A stretch of DNA of 55,308 nt, taken from contig JACPRU010000037.1 of the NCBI GenBank assembly GCA_016189835.1, positions 1 through 55,308 of the forward strand, in the 5' to 3' direction. The translations under genes were made by a program, and so were the position numbers. The first letter of the stretch is position 1. The number at the start of each line of letters is the position of its first letter. The notes below the pieces were generated by a model that did no database searches, was not told the DNA's origin, and was given only the letters and a program-made list of their open reading frames with translations. Shown here in pieces: positions 40,710 to 50,089 of the stretch. Source of the DNA: Deltaproteobacteria bacterium. GTDB taxonomy: Bacteria; Desulfobacterota; Binatia; JACPRU01.

Positions 40710-40726
40710 CTGGTCTGACGGTTGCT
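40710..40726 (+). promoter_or_regulatory. sigma-54 (-24/-12) promoter of pilA
   Basis: CTGGTCTGACGGTTGCT fits the GG-N10-GC rule: GG at 40712-40713, GC at 40724-40725, and a full TTGC in the -12 part. Transcription should begin near 40737, giving a leader of about 58 bases to the pilA ATG. pilA genes controlled by PilR use such promoters, and the hybrid regulator lies just upstream. Confidence 0.6.
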
Positions 40727-40794
40727 TATCAGTTGGCTTACCAGAGCGAGCGGCAAGGGCACGCAATAGTCTGCCAGAAAGGGAGAGCATCGAT

Positions 40795-41163
40795 ATGAAG
40801 AGGTGGAACGAACAGGGCTTCACGTTGATCGAGCTACTCGTGGTCGTGGCGATCATCGGAATTCTCGCGGCCATCGCGATTCCGCAGTACGCCACCTACA
40901 AGCAGCAGGCGGCCGATTCCAAGGCGAAGTCGGACCTCCACAACATGGCGACGGCCATGGAGGCCTACTACGGGTCGAACGCCAACACCTACGCCACCGT
41001 GACCACGGACATCCTGCGGACGTTCGGGTACCGCCAAAGCACCGCGGTCTCGGTCGGCATCGGCGGCCCGACGGCGGATGCCACTCAGTACGGTCTGACC
41101 GCCAGCCCGACCGGCGGCACGAAGACCTGGACCTTCCAGTCGACGACTGGGCAGATCCAGTAA
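40795..41163 (+). CDS. pilA: type IV pilin (major prepilin)
   Basis: The 122-residue prepilin has a short leader MKRWNEQG cut before Phe by PilD, giving a 114-residue mature pilin. It carries FTLIELLVVVAIIGILAAIA with the conserved Glu5 and Pro22. There are no cysteines, so no disulphide-bonded D-loop. The C-terminal half is rich in Thr, Ser, Gly and Ala, offering many possible O-glycosylation sites. Aromatic residues at mature positions 1, 24, 27, 50, 51 and 58 resemble the arrangement in the Geobacter pilin. It is preceded by its own sigma-54 promoter and followed by a terminator hairpin. Confidence 0.97.
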   Translation: MKRWNEQGFTLIELLVVVAIIGILAAIAIPQYATYKQQAADSKAKSDLHNMATAMEAYYGSNANTYATVTTDILRTFGYRQSTAVSVGIGGPTADATQYGLTASPTGGTKTWTFQSTTGQIQ

Positions 41164-41197
41164 GGCCTCCTGCCACGGCCTAGTTTCGGCGGAAGGG

Positions 41198-41227
41198 GGC
41201 ACGGCTTCTCGATCGGGGAGCCGTGCC
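41198..41227 (+). terminator. pilA terminator hairpin
   Basis: A 13-bp stem (GGCACGGCTTCTC with its near-perfect complement, two G-T pairs) closes a GATC loop 34 bases after the pilA stop. The following sequence is pyrimidine-rich but not a pure T run. Confidence 0.55.
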
Positions 41228-41292
41228 TCCCTTCCTCGCCGGCCCCCGCGAGGGTCGGCGCGCGGTTGTAAGCTCGAGCGCGGTTCCTCGAG

Positions 41293-43758
41293 ATGCAGCC
41301 CGAATCCCGCTTCGTCTCCGCCCTCGCCATCTCCTTCCTACTCGCCGTCACCGCCCTCACGCTCCGCGACCTGCTGAGCTGGGATCAGCTTCCGGCCTAT
41401 CGCGACCTGCTGACGTTCGTCGTCCCCCTGAAGTACTACCTCGCCGAGCGCCTCCGGCGAGGCGAGCTGCCGCTGTGGAATCCGTACATCCAGATGGGGG
41501 CGCCGTTTCTCGCCTCCTGGCAAACGGGCGTTCTCTACCCGCCGAGCGCGTTCCTCCTGTTGCCCTTTCCGTTCGGCTTCAACCTCTTCCTGTTCGCCCA
41601 CTACGTCGCGGCCGTGCTCGGCTCGTGGCTGTTCCTGCGCGAGCGCCGGCTGTCGGCGGCGGCCGCCTCCGTGGGCACCCTGACGTTCGTCCTCGGCGGC
41701 TACCTCGTCTCGTTGATGAACGTCACCAACCATCTCCAAGCCGGCGCCTGGTCACCGTGGATCCTCTTCTGCTGGGCGCGCTACCGCAACCGCCCCTCGC
41801 GGCCCGCGCTCGCGGCCCTGATGCTGTTTCTCGGGCTGCAGGTGCTCGGAGCATCGCCGGAGACGCTGCTCATGACGGTCGGGGTGCTGGCGGCCTGCAC
41901 GGTCTACGACACCGCCCCCCGCTGGGGACGGCTCGGGCAGCTCGGAGTCGTCTTCGGCGCCGTCCTCGGGCTCACGCTCGCCATCTGCGCGTCTCAGCTG
42001 TTGCCCACCATCGAGTACCTCGGACAGTCCGTCCGCCGCGGGGGGCTCTCCGAAGGAGAGGTGACGATCTGGTCGCTGCAGCCGATTTCGCTCTTGCAGC
42101 TGCTCCTGCCCCACTCCTGGAATCCGGCGATTTCCGGAGCGGAGATCCCGCCGATCCTCGAGCGCAGGACGCCGTGGATCCAGAGCCTCTACCTCGGCCT
42201 GCCGCCGCTCTGCCTGGCCGTCGCCGGAGCGGCCAGGAGCCGCGAGCGAATGCTCTGGGGCGCTCTCGTCATCGTCGCGCTCCTGCTCGCGCTCGGCCGG
42301 CATGCGCCTTTCTTCGCGGCGCTTCACACGATCCTTCCCGGCCTGTTCGGTCGCTTTCGCTTTCCGGAAAAATTCTTCTTCGTCGTGCATCTCGGCGCGA
42401 TGGTGCTCGCCGCCGAAGGAACCGACCTCCTCCTGCGCCGTGATTCACGAGCGCAGCGTATCGCCGTGGTGGCGGGGGCCACGCTGCTCGCCATCGGCGC
42501 CCTCCTGCTGGTCCTGCGATGGACGCGGCCGCAGGACTATCTCTGGCTCCTGGTCATGCTCCGCGGCGGCGGCCTGGCGGCCGACGAGCTGGTCAAGCTG
42601 GCGCTCGACGTCGATTCCAAGTGCCAGCGCCTGGTGCTGATCCTGGCGACCTTCTCGGCTCTCCTCCTCCTGCGCAGGAAGGCGTTGCTCGGCGAAACGG
42701 CGTTCGCCAGCCTGCTGGTCGCACTGGTGGCCGCCGACCTGTCTTCCGCTCATTACGGACTCAATTCGACGGTCTCCTGGTCGAGGTTGATGGGCGAGCC
42801 GCTGCTCGTGGACCCGACCGCCCCCGGGGTGAGGGATCAGTACGTATTCCACTACCAGACCACTGCCGTCAGGGCCGGCGATGGGCCCGCCGAGCCCATC
42901 GCCGGCTTCGAACAGTGGTTCCCGCCGATCGAATCGCCGAGGTTCGAACAGACGGCGATTCGCATGTGGCGCGCCTTCTGCCTGAACCAGGGCATCGTCC
43001 ACGGGTTCCGTGACATCGGCGGCGGCGACGGCTTCTCGCCCTATTCCTCCGTGTTGCTGCAAACCACGCTGTCGATCCTTCCCCGGGAGCGGGCAGTTCG
43101 TCTGCTGCGCAGCTACGGCGTCGGCTACCTGATCGGCCCGCGCGCTCTCGACGTGCCCGGGATCGAACCTCTCGAGCCGGCGAAGCCCGCCCTCGATCAT
43201 GCCTATCGCATCATCGATCCCTTGCCGTTCGCTCGTCTGGTCTCGCGTCTGCGCGAGGCCGGCTCCGAGCTGCAGGCCGCCAATCTGCTCATCCGCCCCG
43301 ATTTCCGCGCCGAACAGGAGGCCGTGGTCGGCGAGCGGCCGATCGGCTGGCAAGACACGGCGCCGGACGGGACGTCGCCGGGAATCGTCGAATCGGTCGT
43401 CCGGGCGGACGAACGGGTGCGCGTAGCGGTCTCCGCCAACCGCCGGGCGTTTCTGGTGCTGAACGACTCGTACTTCCCCGGCTGGGAGGCCGCCGTGGAC
43501 GGCAAGCCGACCGAGATCCATCGCACCAATCTCTTCGCTCGCGGCCTGGTGGTGCCTGCGGGAACGCACGTCGTCGACCTCGTCTACCGACCCGCGTCGT
43601 TCAGAATCGGCGCGTGGATCTCGATCGTGAGCCTGCTCGTCGCGGCGGGCCTGCTCGCGGGCGCGCCCCGCCTCCGCCGCGGGCATCGCGCCGCGGGCCC
43701 TGCGGCGAAGCCGCGCCCCTGGAGCCGCGACGGGCTCGCGCAGCGCGACGGACCATAG
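41293..43758 (+). CDS. YfhO-family membrane protein, copy 2 (first of the array)
   Basis: The 821-residue polytopic protein shares the layout of the other copies: an N-terminal helix, a periplasmic loop with YRDLLTFVVPLKYYLAERL and PLWNPYIQMGAPFLASWQ, a chain of about twelve helices with SPETLLMTVG and FRFPEKFFFVVHLG, and a large beta-rich extracytoplasmic tail with NDSYFPGWEAAVDGKP (about residue 725) and YRPASFRIG. By homology to YfhO it should transfer a sugar or glycan from a lipid carrier at the outer face of the inner membrane. Start ATG at 41293, after the pilA terminator. A basic C-terminal tail follows the last helix. It lies 3 bases ahead of copy 3. Confidence 0.85.
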   Translation: MQPESRFVSALAISFLLAVTALTLRDLLSWDQLPAYRDLLTFVVPLKYYLAERLRRGELPLWNPYIQMGAPFLASWQTGVLYPPSAFLLLPFPFGFNLFLFAHYVAAVLGSWLFLRERRLSAAAASVGTLTFVLGGYLVSLMNVTNHLQAGAWSPWILFCWARYRNRPSRPALAALMLFLGLQVLGASPETLLMTVGVLAACTVYDTAPRWGRLGQLGVVFGAVLGLTLAICASQLLPTIEYLGQSVRRGGLSEGEVTIWSLQPISLLQLLLPHSWNPAISGAEIPPILERRTPWIQSLYLGLPPLCLAVAGAARSRERMLWGALVIVALLLALGRHAPFFAALHTILPGLFGRFRFPEKFFFVVHLGAMVLAAEGTDLLLRRDSRAQRIAVVAGATLLAIGALLLVLRWTRPQDYLWLLVMLRGGGLAADELVKLALDVDSKCQRLVLILATFSALLLLRRKALLGETAFASLLVALVAADLSSAHYGLNSTVSWSRLMGEPLLVDPTAPGVRDQYVFHYQTTAVRAGDGPAEPIAGFEQWFPPIESPRFEQTAIRMWRAFCLNQGIVHGFRDIGGGDGFSPYSSVLLQTTLSILPRERAVRLLRSYGVGYLIGPRALDVPGIEPLEPAKPALDHAYRIIDPLPFARLVSRLREAGSELQAANLLIRPDFRAEQEAVVGERPIGWQDTAPDGTSPGIVESVVRADERVRVAVSANRRAFLVLNDSYFPGWEAAVDGKPTEIHRTNLFARGLVVPAGTHVVDLVYRPASFRIGAWISIVSLLVAAGLLAGAPRLRRGHRAAGPAAKPRPWSRDGLAQRDGP

Positions 43759-43761
43759 AGG

Positions 43762-46203
43762 ATGCTGGGCGCTCACGGCTCGAACCGAGGCCTGCTGTTT
43801 TGCTGCCTGCTGGTGAGCATCTGCCTCGGCGACCTCTTCAGCGCCGGATCCGTCCCGCTGTACGGCGATCTCGCGTTCTTCGTCCTGCCCATGAAGCATT
43901 TTCTCGCCGAACGGATCCGCCTCGGCGAGATCCCGCTGTGGAACCCCTGGATCTACATGGGGACGCCGTTCCTCGCCGGCCTGCAGAGCGGCGTCTTCTA
44001 TCCACCGAGCGCTCTGCTCGCGCTGCCGTTTCCGCTCGGCTTCAATCTCTTCCTGCTGGTCCATTACTTCATCGCGCTCACCGGGGCCTGGGCGTTGCTT
44101 CGCGACCGATCGCTGTCGTCCGCCGCTTGCGGCGTCGGCAGTCTCACGTTCGTGCTGGGCGGTTATCTGATTTCGATGATGGCCGAGACGAACCACCTCC
44201 AGGCGGGCGTCTGGGCACCCTGGGTATTGCTGTTCTGGACCCGCTATTGCCGCACCCGAGAACGGCTCGACCTGGCGCGGGTGGTCGCCGTCGCCACCGT
44301 CGAGCTGCTCGGCGGTTCGCCCGAGACGATGCTGATGACGCTCGGCGCAGCCGCCAGCTGGGCTGCCTACCGATCCTTCGGCCATCCCGCCGACGGCCTG
44401 CGCGTCAGCCTGGCGCTCGGCGGCGCCCTGTTGCTCGTGCTGCTGGTCGGCGCGTTTCAGATTCTCCCCACCGCCGAGTACGTCGCCGAGTCGGACCGTA
44501 GCGAGCACCTCTCGTTCGAGGAGGTGTCGGCCTGGTCGCTCCAGCCGGTCTCTCTTCTGCAGCTGATTCTGCCCCGCATGCAGCCGCCGGCTCGCTCGCC
44601 CGGAAGCGCCTTCCCGCTCGGGTTGGAAGCCTATGCCCCCTGGATGCAGAGCCTGTACCTCGGGGTCATCCCGCTGTGTCTCGGTTTCGTCGGACTGCTG
44701 CGCGGCCGAGACCGGGGATTCTGGGCGGCACTGGTCGCGCTCGGGCTTCTGCTCGCTCTCGGCGGTCACTCGCCGGTGCTCCCGTTGCTCTACGATCTAG
44801 CGCCGTCGATCTTCGGGCGTTTTCGTTATCCAGAGAAGGCTTATTTCCTCGTGCATCTCGGCGCCGCCGTGCTCGCCGCCGAAGGATGCGAGCAGCTCGC
44901 CCAGCGTGGCGCTCGCGGCGCGTGGATCGCGTGTCTGGCCGCCTCGAGCCTGCTGGCGCTCGCGGCGGTGGTGCTCTGCGTCCATCGCGTGGACCCGGCC
45001 CTGATCGCCGCTCTGGTCGGCGCCGCGCGCGGCGGCGGAGCTTCCTCGACGATCGCCGCGCTGACGGCGCAGGCCGTCTACCTCTCGTCGCGCCTGGCGG
45101 CGATCGCCGGGATTCTTCTGGCGATCGTGTGGCTGCGGCGGTCCGATCGCTTGGCGCCGGAAACGTTCGCGGCGCTGCTGCTGCTCGCGGTCGCCGTCGA
45201 CCTCGGCGCGGTCCATCGCGGCCTGCGCTCGACGATCGCGTGGTCGGACCTGCGGGCGCTGCCGATCGTGATCGAACCGGCGCGACTGAGCGCCGACCGC
45301 CAGCGGGTATTTCACTACCAGACGAGATCCGCCTCGTTCCCCGGCGCGCCGCCCGAGCCCGTGCGCGGCTTGCAGGAGCTCGATCGGGTCGCCGCGGCGG
45401 ATGACGATCCGCGGGCCTTGTGGGCCAACACGTGGAGGATCCTCTTCGCCGACATCGGCATGGTGTACGGCGTCGGCAGCGTGTCGGGCGGCGACGGCAT
45501 CGGCCGGCGCTCGAACGCGGTACTGCTGCAAGCGCTCTCCGGCGCTTCTCGCGAACAGGCCGTCCGGCTGCTCGGCCTCTATTCGGTCGGCTGGCTGATC
45601 GGAACCAGCCCGCTCGACGAGATCCCCGGGCTCGAGGCGACACCGGCCGCTGCACCGTCGCGGTACCGCGTCTACCGCCTCGTCGAACCCCTGGCGCAGG
45701 CTCGCCTGGTCTCCAGCCTCGAAGTCGTTGCTGCCGAGGGCGACGCGCTGCGCCGCTTGCTCGCCGCCGACTTCCCGGTCGAGAGCGCGGCGATCGTGGA
45801 CAGGATGCCGGCGGGTTGGTCTAATCCTCGCGAAGCGGGGGCCCCCCCCCGCGGTCGCGTTCACTTCGTCTCCTACGGATCCGACGAGGTGAAACTCGAC
45901 GTCGAGACCGCAGAGCGCGCGTTTCTGGTGCTGAACGACTCGTATTTCCCGGGCTGGGAGGCCGACGTCGACGGCCGGCCGGCGGAGATCTTCCAAACCA
46001 ACGCATTCGTCCGCGGCCTGGTCGTGCCGAGGGGCCGGCACTCGGTACGGTTCTGCTACCGGCCTGATTCCTGGAGCCGCGGAGCGGCTCTCTCGGCCGT
46101 CGGTCTGCTCGCGCTCGCCGCTCTCTTCGTGGCCGGCATTCGACGGCGCCGCCGCCAACGCGATCCCGGCGACTGCGACCGGGGAGATGCGGGATCGAGA
46201 TGA
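43762..46203 (+). CDS. YfhO-family membrane protein, copy 3
   Basis: This 813-residue protein has the same domain order as copy 2: YGDLAFFVLPMKHFLAERI, PLWNPWIYMGTPFLAGLQ, SPETMLMTLG, FRYPEKAYFLVHLG, and the tail motif NDSYFPGWEADVDGRP (about residue 725). The DNA over the tail motif is almost identical to copy 2 (44 of 46 bases), suggesting recent duplication or gene conversion. Its stop overlaps the start of the GT-C-like gene by four bases (ATGA), so translation is coupled. Confidence 0.85.
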   Translation: MLGAHGSNRGLLFCCLLVSICLGDLFSAGSVPLYGDLAFFVLPMKHFLAERIRLGEIPLWNPWIYMGTPFLAGLQSGVFYPPSALLALPFPLGFNLFLLVHYFIALTGAWALLRDRSLSSAACGVGSLTFVLGGYLISMMAETNHLQAGVWAPWVLLFWTRYCRTRERLDLARVVAVATVELLGGSPETMLMTLGAAASWAAYRSFGHPADGLRVSLALGGALLLVLLVGAFQILPTAEYVAESDRSEHLSFEEVSAWSLQPVSLLQLILPRMQPPARSPGSAFPLGLEAYAPWMQSLYLGVIPLCLGFVGLLRGRDRGFWAALVALGLLLALGGHSPVLPLLYDLAPSIFGRFRYPEKAYFLVHLGAAVLAAEGCEQLAQRGARGAWIACLAASSLLALAAVVLCVHRVDPALIAALVGAARGGGASSTIAALTAQAVYLSSRLAAIAGILLAIVWLRRSDRLAPETFAALLLLAVAVDLGAVHRGLRSTIAWSDLRALPIVIEPARLSADRQRVFHYQTRSASFPGAPPEPVRGLQELDRVAAADDDPRALWANTWRILFADIGMVYGVGSVSGGDGIGRRSNAVLLQALSGASREQAVRLLGLYSVGWLIGTSPLDEIPGLEATPAAAPSRYRVYRLVEPLAQARLVSSLEVVAAEGDALRRLLAADFPVESAAIVDRMPAGWSNPREAGAPPRGRVHFVSYGSDEVKLDVETAERAFLVLNDSYFPGWEADVDGRPAEIFQTNAFVRGLVVPRGRHSVRFCYRPDSWSRGAALSAVGLLALAALFVAGIRRRRRQRDPGDCDRGDAGSR

Positions 46204-47672
46204 AGCCGTGGGGCTGGTGCGGGTGGGTGCTGGTGGCGGCGTCGGGAATCTTCTTCTTTTCGGTGCCGGTCGCCGACAACGATCTCTGGGGCCACGTCTA
46301 TTTCGGCCGCGAGATGCTCGCCTCGCTGCGCCTGCCGGTGCTCAACCAGTACTCGTACACGGCGCCATCCCACCCCTGGATCAACCACGAAATCCTCGCC
46401 GAATGCTCTTTCGCGGCCACCTACCGGGTGTTCGGCTCCGCGGGCCTGCTGGCGCTCAAGGTGGCCCTCGGGCTGCTCGCCCTCGCCGTGATGGCGAAAA
46501 CCGCGCGCCGCCGTACGGACGACCCGGCAGCGACCGTCGTGGCGCTGGTCTTCGCCGCGTCGCTGATGTCGTACGGGTATCTGGTGCGGCCGCAGATCTT
46601 CTCCTTCTTGGCGCTGGCGGTGGTGTGGGACCGTCTCGACGGCTACGCGCACGGCGGTGACGATCCGCCGCGGCTCTGGGTCCTGCCGCTGGTGTTCGCC
46701 GCATGGATCAATACTCACGGCGGGGTGCTGGCGGGGATCGCCGTATTGCTCGCCTTCGGCGCCCTGCACGGGTGGGCTCGGCCGGCCGGAAGGCGTCCAA
46801 CCGAGCTGGCGATCGTCGCCGCGGCCTGCGTCGGCGCGTTGCTCTTGAACCCCTATGGCTGGCGGCTCCCGGCCTTTCTCGTCGCGGACGTGCTGCGCAG
46901 CCGCGAGATCAGCGAATGGGCCCCAGTTCCACTCCTCGGTCTCGCGAATCTGCGATTCAAGGCGGCCGTCGGGCTGTGCGCGCTGGGTGCCTTGTGGTCG
47001 AGGTCTCGCGACCTGCCCGGCCTCGCCGTCCTTGGTCTGGCGGCGCTCGCCACCTTCCGACACGAGCGACATCTGCCGATGTTCGCGGTTCTCGCCGCCC
47101 CTCACCTGGCGGCGACGTTCACGCTGCTGAGCGAGACCCTGCGGTTGCGCCTCCGCGAGTTCTCTCGAGGAGCCGCCGCCGTCTTGGCGGCGGGTCTAGT
47201 CGCCATCGCCGCTCTCGAGGTCGAAGCGGCCTGGCGACTGTGCCGCGATCTGCGCTTCCAGATCTACGTATCTCCCGAACAGTTCCCCGTCGAGGCGGTC
47301 CGATTTCTCAAGCGCGCGGGCTCGTCGGGCAATCTCGCGGTCGCTTTCGATTGGGGTGAATACGCGATCTGGCATCTCTATCCTGCCTGCCGCGTCAGCA
47401 TCGATGGCCGATACACCACGGCGTATCCGCCCGACGTGATCGATCGTGCGTGGCGATTCAGCGATGGACGCCCCGGCGGCGAGGAGATGCTCGCCGACGC
47501 TGCGATCGCCCTGGTCGAACGGCGTGGCGGAGCGGCCAGAATGCTCGCCGAGCATGCGGGCTGGCGGCAAGTCCACGCCGACCCGACGGCGGTCGTGTTC
47601 GTGCGCGCGACCGAGCCGTTCGAGCCCGCCGCGGCCCCCGAACCGACGGTCGCGGCACCGATCTTTCCATGA
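46200..47672 (+). CDS. GT-C-like polytopic membrane protein inside the YfhO array
   Basis: The 490-residue protein has about ten helices and is not of the YfhO type. The first periplasmic loop has the signature NDLWGHVYFGREML followed by NQYSYTAPSHPWINHEILAE, a pattern of uncharacterised GT-C-superfamily membrane proteins. Asp in the first loop would be the metal/catalytic acid. The soluble C-terminal part (from about residue 360) has FDWGEYAIWHL and SIDGRYTTAYPPDVI. Donor and product are unknown. It overlaps the neighbours on both sides by four bases (ATGA at each end), so it is made in fixed order with YfhO copies 3 and 4. Confidence 0.7.
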   Translation: MKPWGWCGWVLVAASGIFFFSVPVADNDLWGHVYFGREMLASLRLPVLNQYSYTAPSHPWINHEILAECSFAATYRVFGSAGLLALKVALGLLALAVMAKTARRRTDDPAATVVALVFAASLMSYGYLVRPQIFSFLALAVVWDRLDGYAHGGDDPPRLWVLPLVFAAWINTHGGVLAGIAVLLAFGALHGWARPAGRRPTELAIVAAACVGALLLNPYGWRLPAFLVADVLRSREISEWAPVPLLGLANLRFKAAVGLCALGALWSRSRDLPGLAVLGLAALATFRHERHLPMFAVLAAPHLAATFTLLSETLRLRLREFSRGAAAVLAAGLVAIAALEVEAAWRLCRDLRFQIYVSPEQFPVEAVRFLKRAGSSGNLAVAFDWGEYAIWHLYPACRVSIDGRYTTAYPPDVIDRAWRFSDGRPGGEEMLADAAIALVERRGGAARMLAEHAGWRQVHADPTAVVFVRATEPFEPAAAPEPTVAAPIFP

Positions 47673-50089
47673 AGAACGGCGTGCGTACGGCCTCCCGATC
47701 GGCCCTCGCCCTCGGCGCATTGGCCGCGGTGGTGACGCTGAACTTCCCCGAGCTGCTCGACGGCGACCGCGTGCCCTTCTACCGCGATCTGCTGTTCTTC
47801 TTCGTGCCTTTCAAGCACTTCCTGGCGGAGCACCTGCGGCGGGGTGAGCTGCCGCTGTGGAACCCCTGGGTGTTCATGGGAACGCCGTTCCTGGGCGGCC
47901 TGCAAACCGGAGTGCTCTATCCGCCGAGCTTGCTCCTGCTGTTGCCGTTTCCGCTCGGCTTCGACGTCTTCCTCCTCGCACACTACTGGATCGCTCTGGC
48001 CGGTGCCTACGCGCTGTTGCGCGACCGCGAGCTGTCGATCGCCGCAAGCTCCATCGGCGCCCTCGTCTTCACGTTGGGCGGTTACCTGGTCTCCATGCTG
48101 AACCTCACCAATCAGTTGCAGGGAGCCGCCTGGGCGCCATGGGTTCTCCTCGGCTGGTTCCGGTTGAGCCGCGGCTACTCCGCGCCCGGATTGATCTCGT
48201 TCGTTCTCGCCGTCGCCCTGCAGATCCTCGCCGGCTCGCCCGAGACCTCGCTCATGACGCTCGCGGTGCTCGCCGCCTGGACCGTCGAACATGCCGGACC
48301 GCGCCGCACCCGGGTGCCCGCGCGCCTGGTCTGGCTCGGCGCGCTGCTGGCGCTGTCCGTGGGGCTGACCGCCTTTCAGGTCCTGCCGACGCTCGAGTAC
48401 CTGGGCGAGTCGGTGCGCGCCGCCGGCTTCTCGTTCGACGAGACCACGCAGTCGTCGCTCGAGCCCGCCGCGCTTCTGCAATTGCTGTTGCCGAACACCA
48501 CCCCGCCGCACCCCGCCGCCGCCGCGGCTTCCGGCGCCGGCGCCACGCCGCCGTGGATCGCGAGCCTCTACTTCGGGCTCGTCCCCCTCTGCCTCGCGGC
48601 CGTCGGTCTCGCCTCGGGCCGAGAGCGACGCTTGTGGGGAGCGCTGATCGCGGCCGGCACTCTGCTGGCGCTCGGGAAGAACTCCCCGTTGTTCGCCGCG
48701 CTCTATTCGCTCGCGCCGGGAGCGTTGGGAAGATTCCGCTATCCCGAGAAGTTCTTCTTCCTGGTTCATCTCTCGGCGATGGTGCTGGCCGGCGAGGGTG
48801 CGCGGCGCCTCATCGATCGGCGCGGCGGCGCCGAGCGCGTCGGCGTGATCTTCGCGGCCGTGCTGCTGACCGTCGGCGCCGCGCTCTGGGGCCTGTGCTG
48901 GACGGCTCCGCAGATCCCTCCGCGAATCGTCGCCGCGCTCGCCGGAGCGGCGGCCGCGCCCTCGACGGTAGCGTCCCTGGCCGAGGATCTCGTTCTCAAA
49001 TCGGCGCGCCTCGTCGCGATCCTCGGCGCGTTCGTCGTGGTCGTCTTGCTGGCGAAGCGCTCTCTCCTGGGGCCGCGCACCTTCGCGGTGGCCGTCGCGC
49101 TGCTCGTGGCCGGCGACCTGCTGAGCGCCCAGCGGTCCTTGAACCCGACGCTCGGCTGGTCCGCGCTCCGCTCGCGGCGCCCGCTGGCGAACGTCGACGA
49201 GCTGCGGCAGACGCGCCAGAGACTCTTCCACTACAACACGATCGCGGCAGAAGGCGAAGCGCCCGTGCCCGGTCTCGATCAGTGGTGGCGCATCTCTCGC
49301 GGCTCGGACAGCCTCGAGAGCTTCATCGAGACCGTCTGGCCGACGCTGTTCATGAATGCCGGGATGGTCGAAGGGGTGGGGACCATCTGCGGCGCGGACG
49401 GGCTCGACCGGGACTCGGATGCGAGCCTGCGGCGGGTACTGTCGATCGTCCCGCGCGAGATCTCGCTCAAGCTCCTCCGTCTCTACGGGGTGCGCTTTCT
49501 GATCGGTCCGGTGCCCCTCGACAGCAGCGCCATCGAGCCGGTGGCGCCGCCGGAGCCGTCGCCGTTCTTCGCCTATCGCGTGCGTGAACCACTGCCGCTC
49601 GCCTACCTCGCCGACCGGCTGTGGACGGCACCGTCGGTCCGCGATGCCTTCAACCGCCTGATCGCGGCCGACTTCCGCCTCGGACGAGATGCGGTCGTCG
49701 GCGAGCTGCCGCCGGACTGGACGGACGCGGCGAGCGACGGGATGGAAGCGGCGGGCGAGGTGGAGATTCTCTCCCACGAGAGCGACGCCGTGCGCCTGCA
49801 GGCGCACAGCACTCATCGCACCTTGCTCGTGCTCGCGGAATCCGACTTTCCGGGTTGGCAGGCGACCGTCGACGGCCGCCCCTCGCCGATTCTCCGCGCC
49901 AACGCTCTGGTGCGTGGAGTGGCGCTGGAGGCCGGCCGTCACCTCGTGGAGTTCCGCTACCGTCCGGCGAGCCTGCGCCGCGGAGCGGTGATCTCCGTCG
50001 CCAGCCTGGCGATTCTCGCGGCCATCGCCGGCTTCGCCGCGTCGCGCCCGGGGGCGTCGCGGGCCGATGCCGGACGAGGAGGCTCTTGA
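47669..50089 (+). CDS. YfhO-family membrane protein, copy 4
   Basis: The 806-residue protein starts at ATG 47669, overlapping the previous stop. It has YRDLLFFFVPFKHFLAEHL, PLWNPWVFMGTPFLGGLQ, SPETSLMTLA, FRYPEKFFFLVHLS and, in the tail, AESDFPGWQATVDGRP (about residue 722). The tail motif differs from copies 2, 3 and 5 in having LVLAES instead of LVLND, so this copy is the most divergent of the array in that region. The reading frame extends far upstream over the GT-C gene, but that part is not protein-like. Confidence 0.85.
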   Translation: MKNGVRTASRSALALGALAAVVTLNFPELLDGDRVPFYRDLLFFFVPFKHFLAEHLRRGELPLWNPWVFMGTPFLGGLQTGVLYPPSLLLLLPFPLGFDVFLLAHYWIALAGAYALLRDRELSIAASSIGALVFTLGGYLVSMLNLTNQLQGAAWAPWVLLGWFRLSRGYSAPGLISFVLAVALQILAGSPETSLMTLAVLAAWTVEHAGPRRTRVPARLVWLGALLALSVGLTAFQVLPTLEYLGESVRAAGFSFDETTQSSLEPAALLQLLLPNTTPPHPAAAAASGAGATPPWIASLYFGLVPLCLAAVGLASGRERRLWGALIAAGTLLALGKNSPLFAALYSLAPGALGRFRYPEKFFFLVHLSAMVLAGEGARRLIDRRGGAERVGVIFAAVLLTVGAALWGLCWTAPQIPPRIVAALAGAAAAPSTVASLAEDLVLKSARLVAILGAFVVVVLLAKRSLLGPRTFAVAVALLVAGDLLSAQRSLNPTLGWSALRSRRPLANVDELRQTRQRLFHYNTIAAEGEAPVPGLDQWWRISRGSDSLESFIETVWPTLFMNAGMVEGVGTICGADGLDRDSDASLRRVLSIVPREISLKLLRLYGVRFLIGPVPLDSSAIEPVAPPEPSPFFAYRVREPLPLAYLADRLWTAPSVRDAFNRLIAADFRLGRDAVVGELPPDWTDAASDGMEAAGEVEILSHESDAVRLQAHSTHRTLLVLAESDFPGWQATVDGRPSPILRANALVRGVALEAGRHLVEFRYRPASLRRGAVISVASLAILAAIAGFAASRPGASRADAGRGGS

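Larger units (their letters stand above)
40496..40794 (+). other. pilA upstream region
   Basis: This 299-base gap has lower GC content than its surroundings. It contains GATTGAC/GTCAATC (40550-40556 with 40576-40582) followed closely by other T-rich sequence, the two palindromes and the sigma-54 promoter listed separately, and a good ribosome site (GGGAGAG) before pilA. Confidence 0.6.

Noticed and set aside
40732-40748. Second sigma-54 candidate (TTGGC...GAGC) before pilA
   Set aside because: GG and GC are nine bases apart instead of ten; the element at 40710-40726 fits better.
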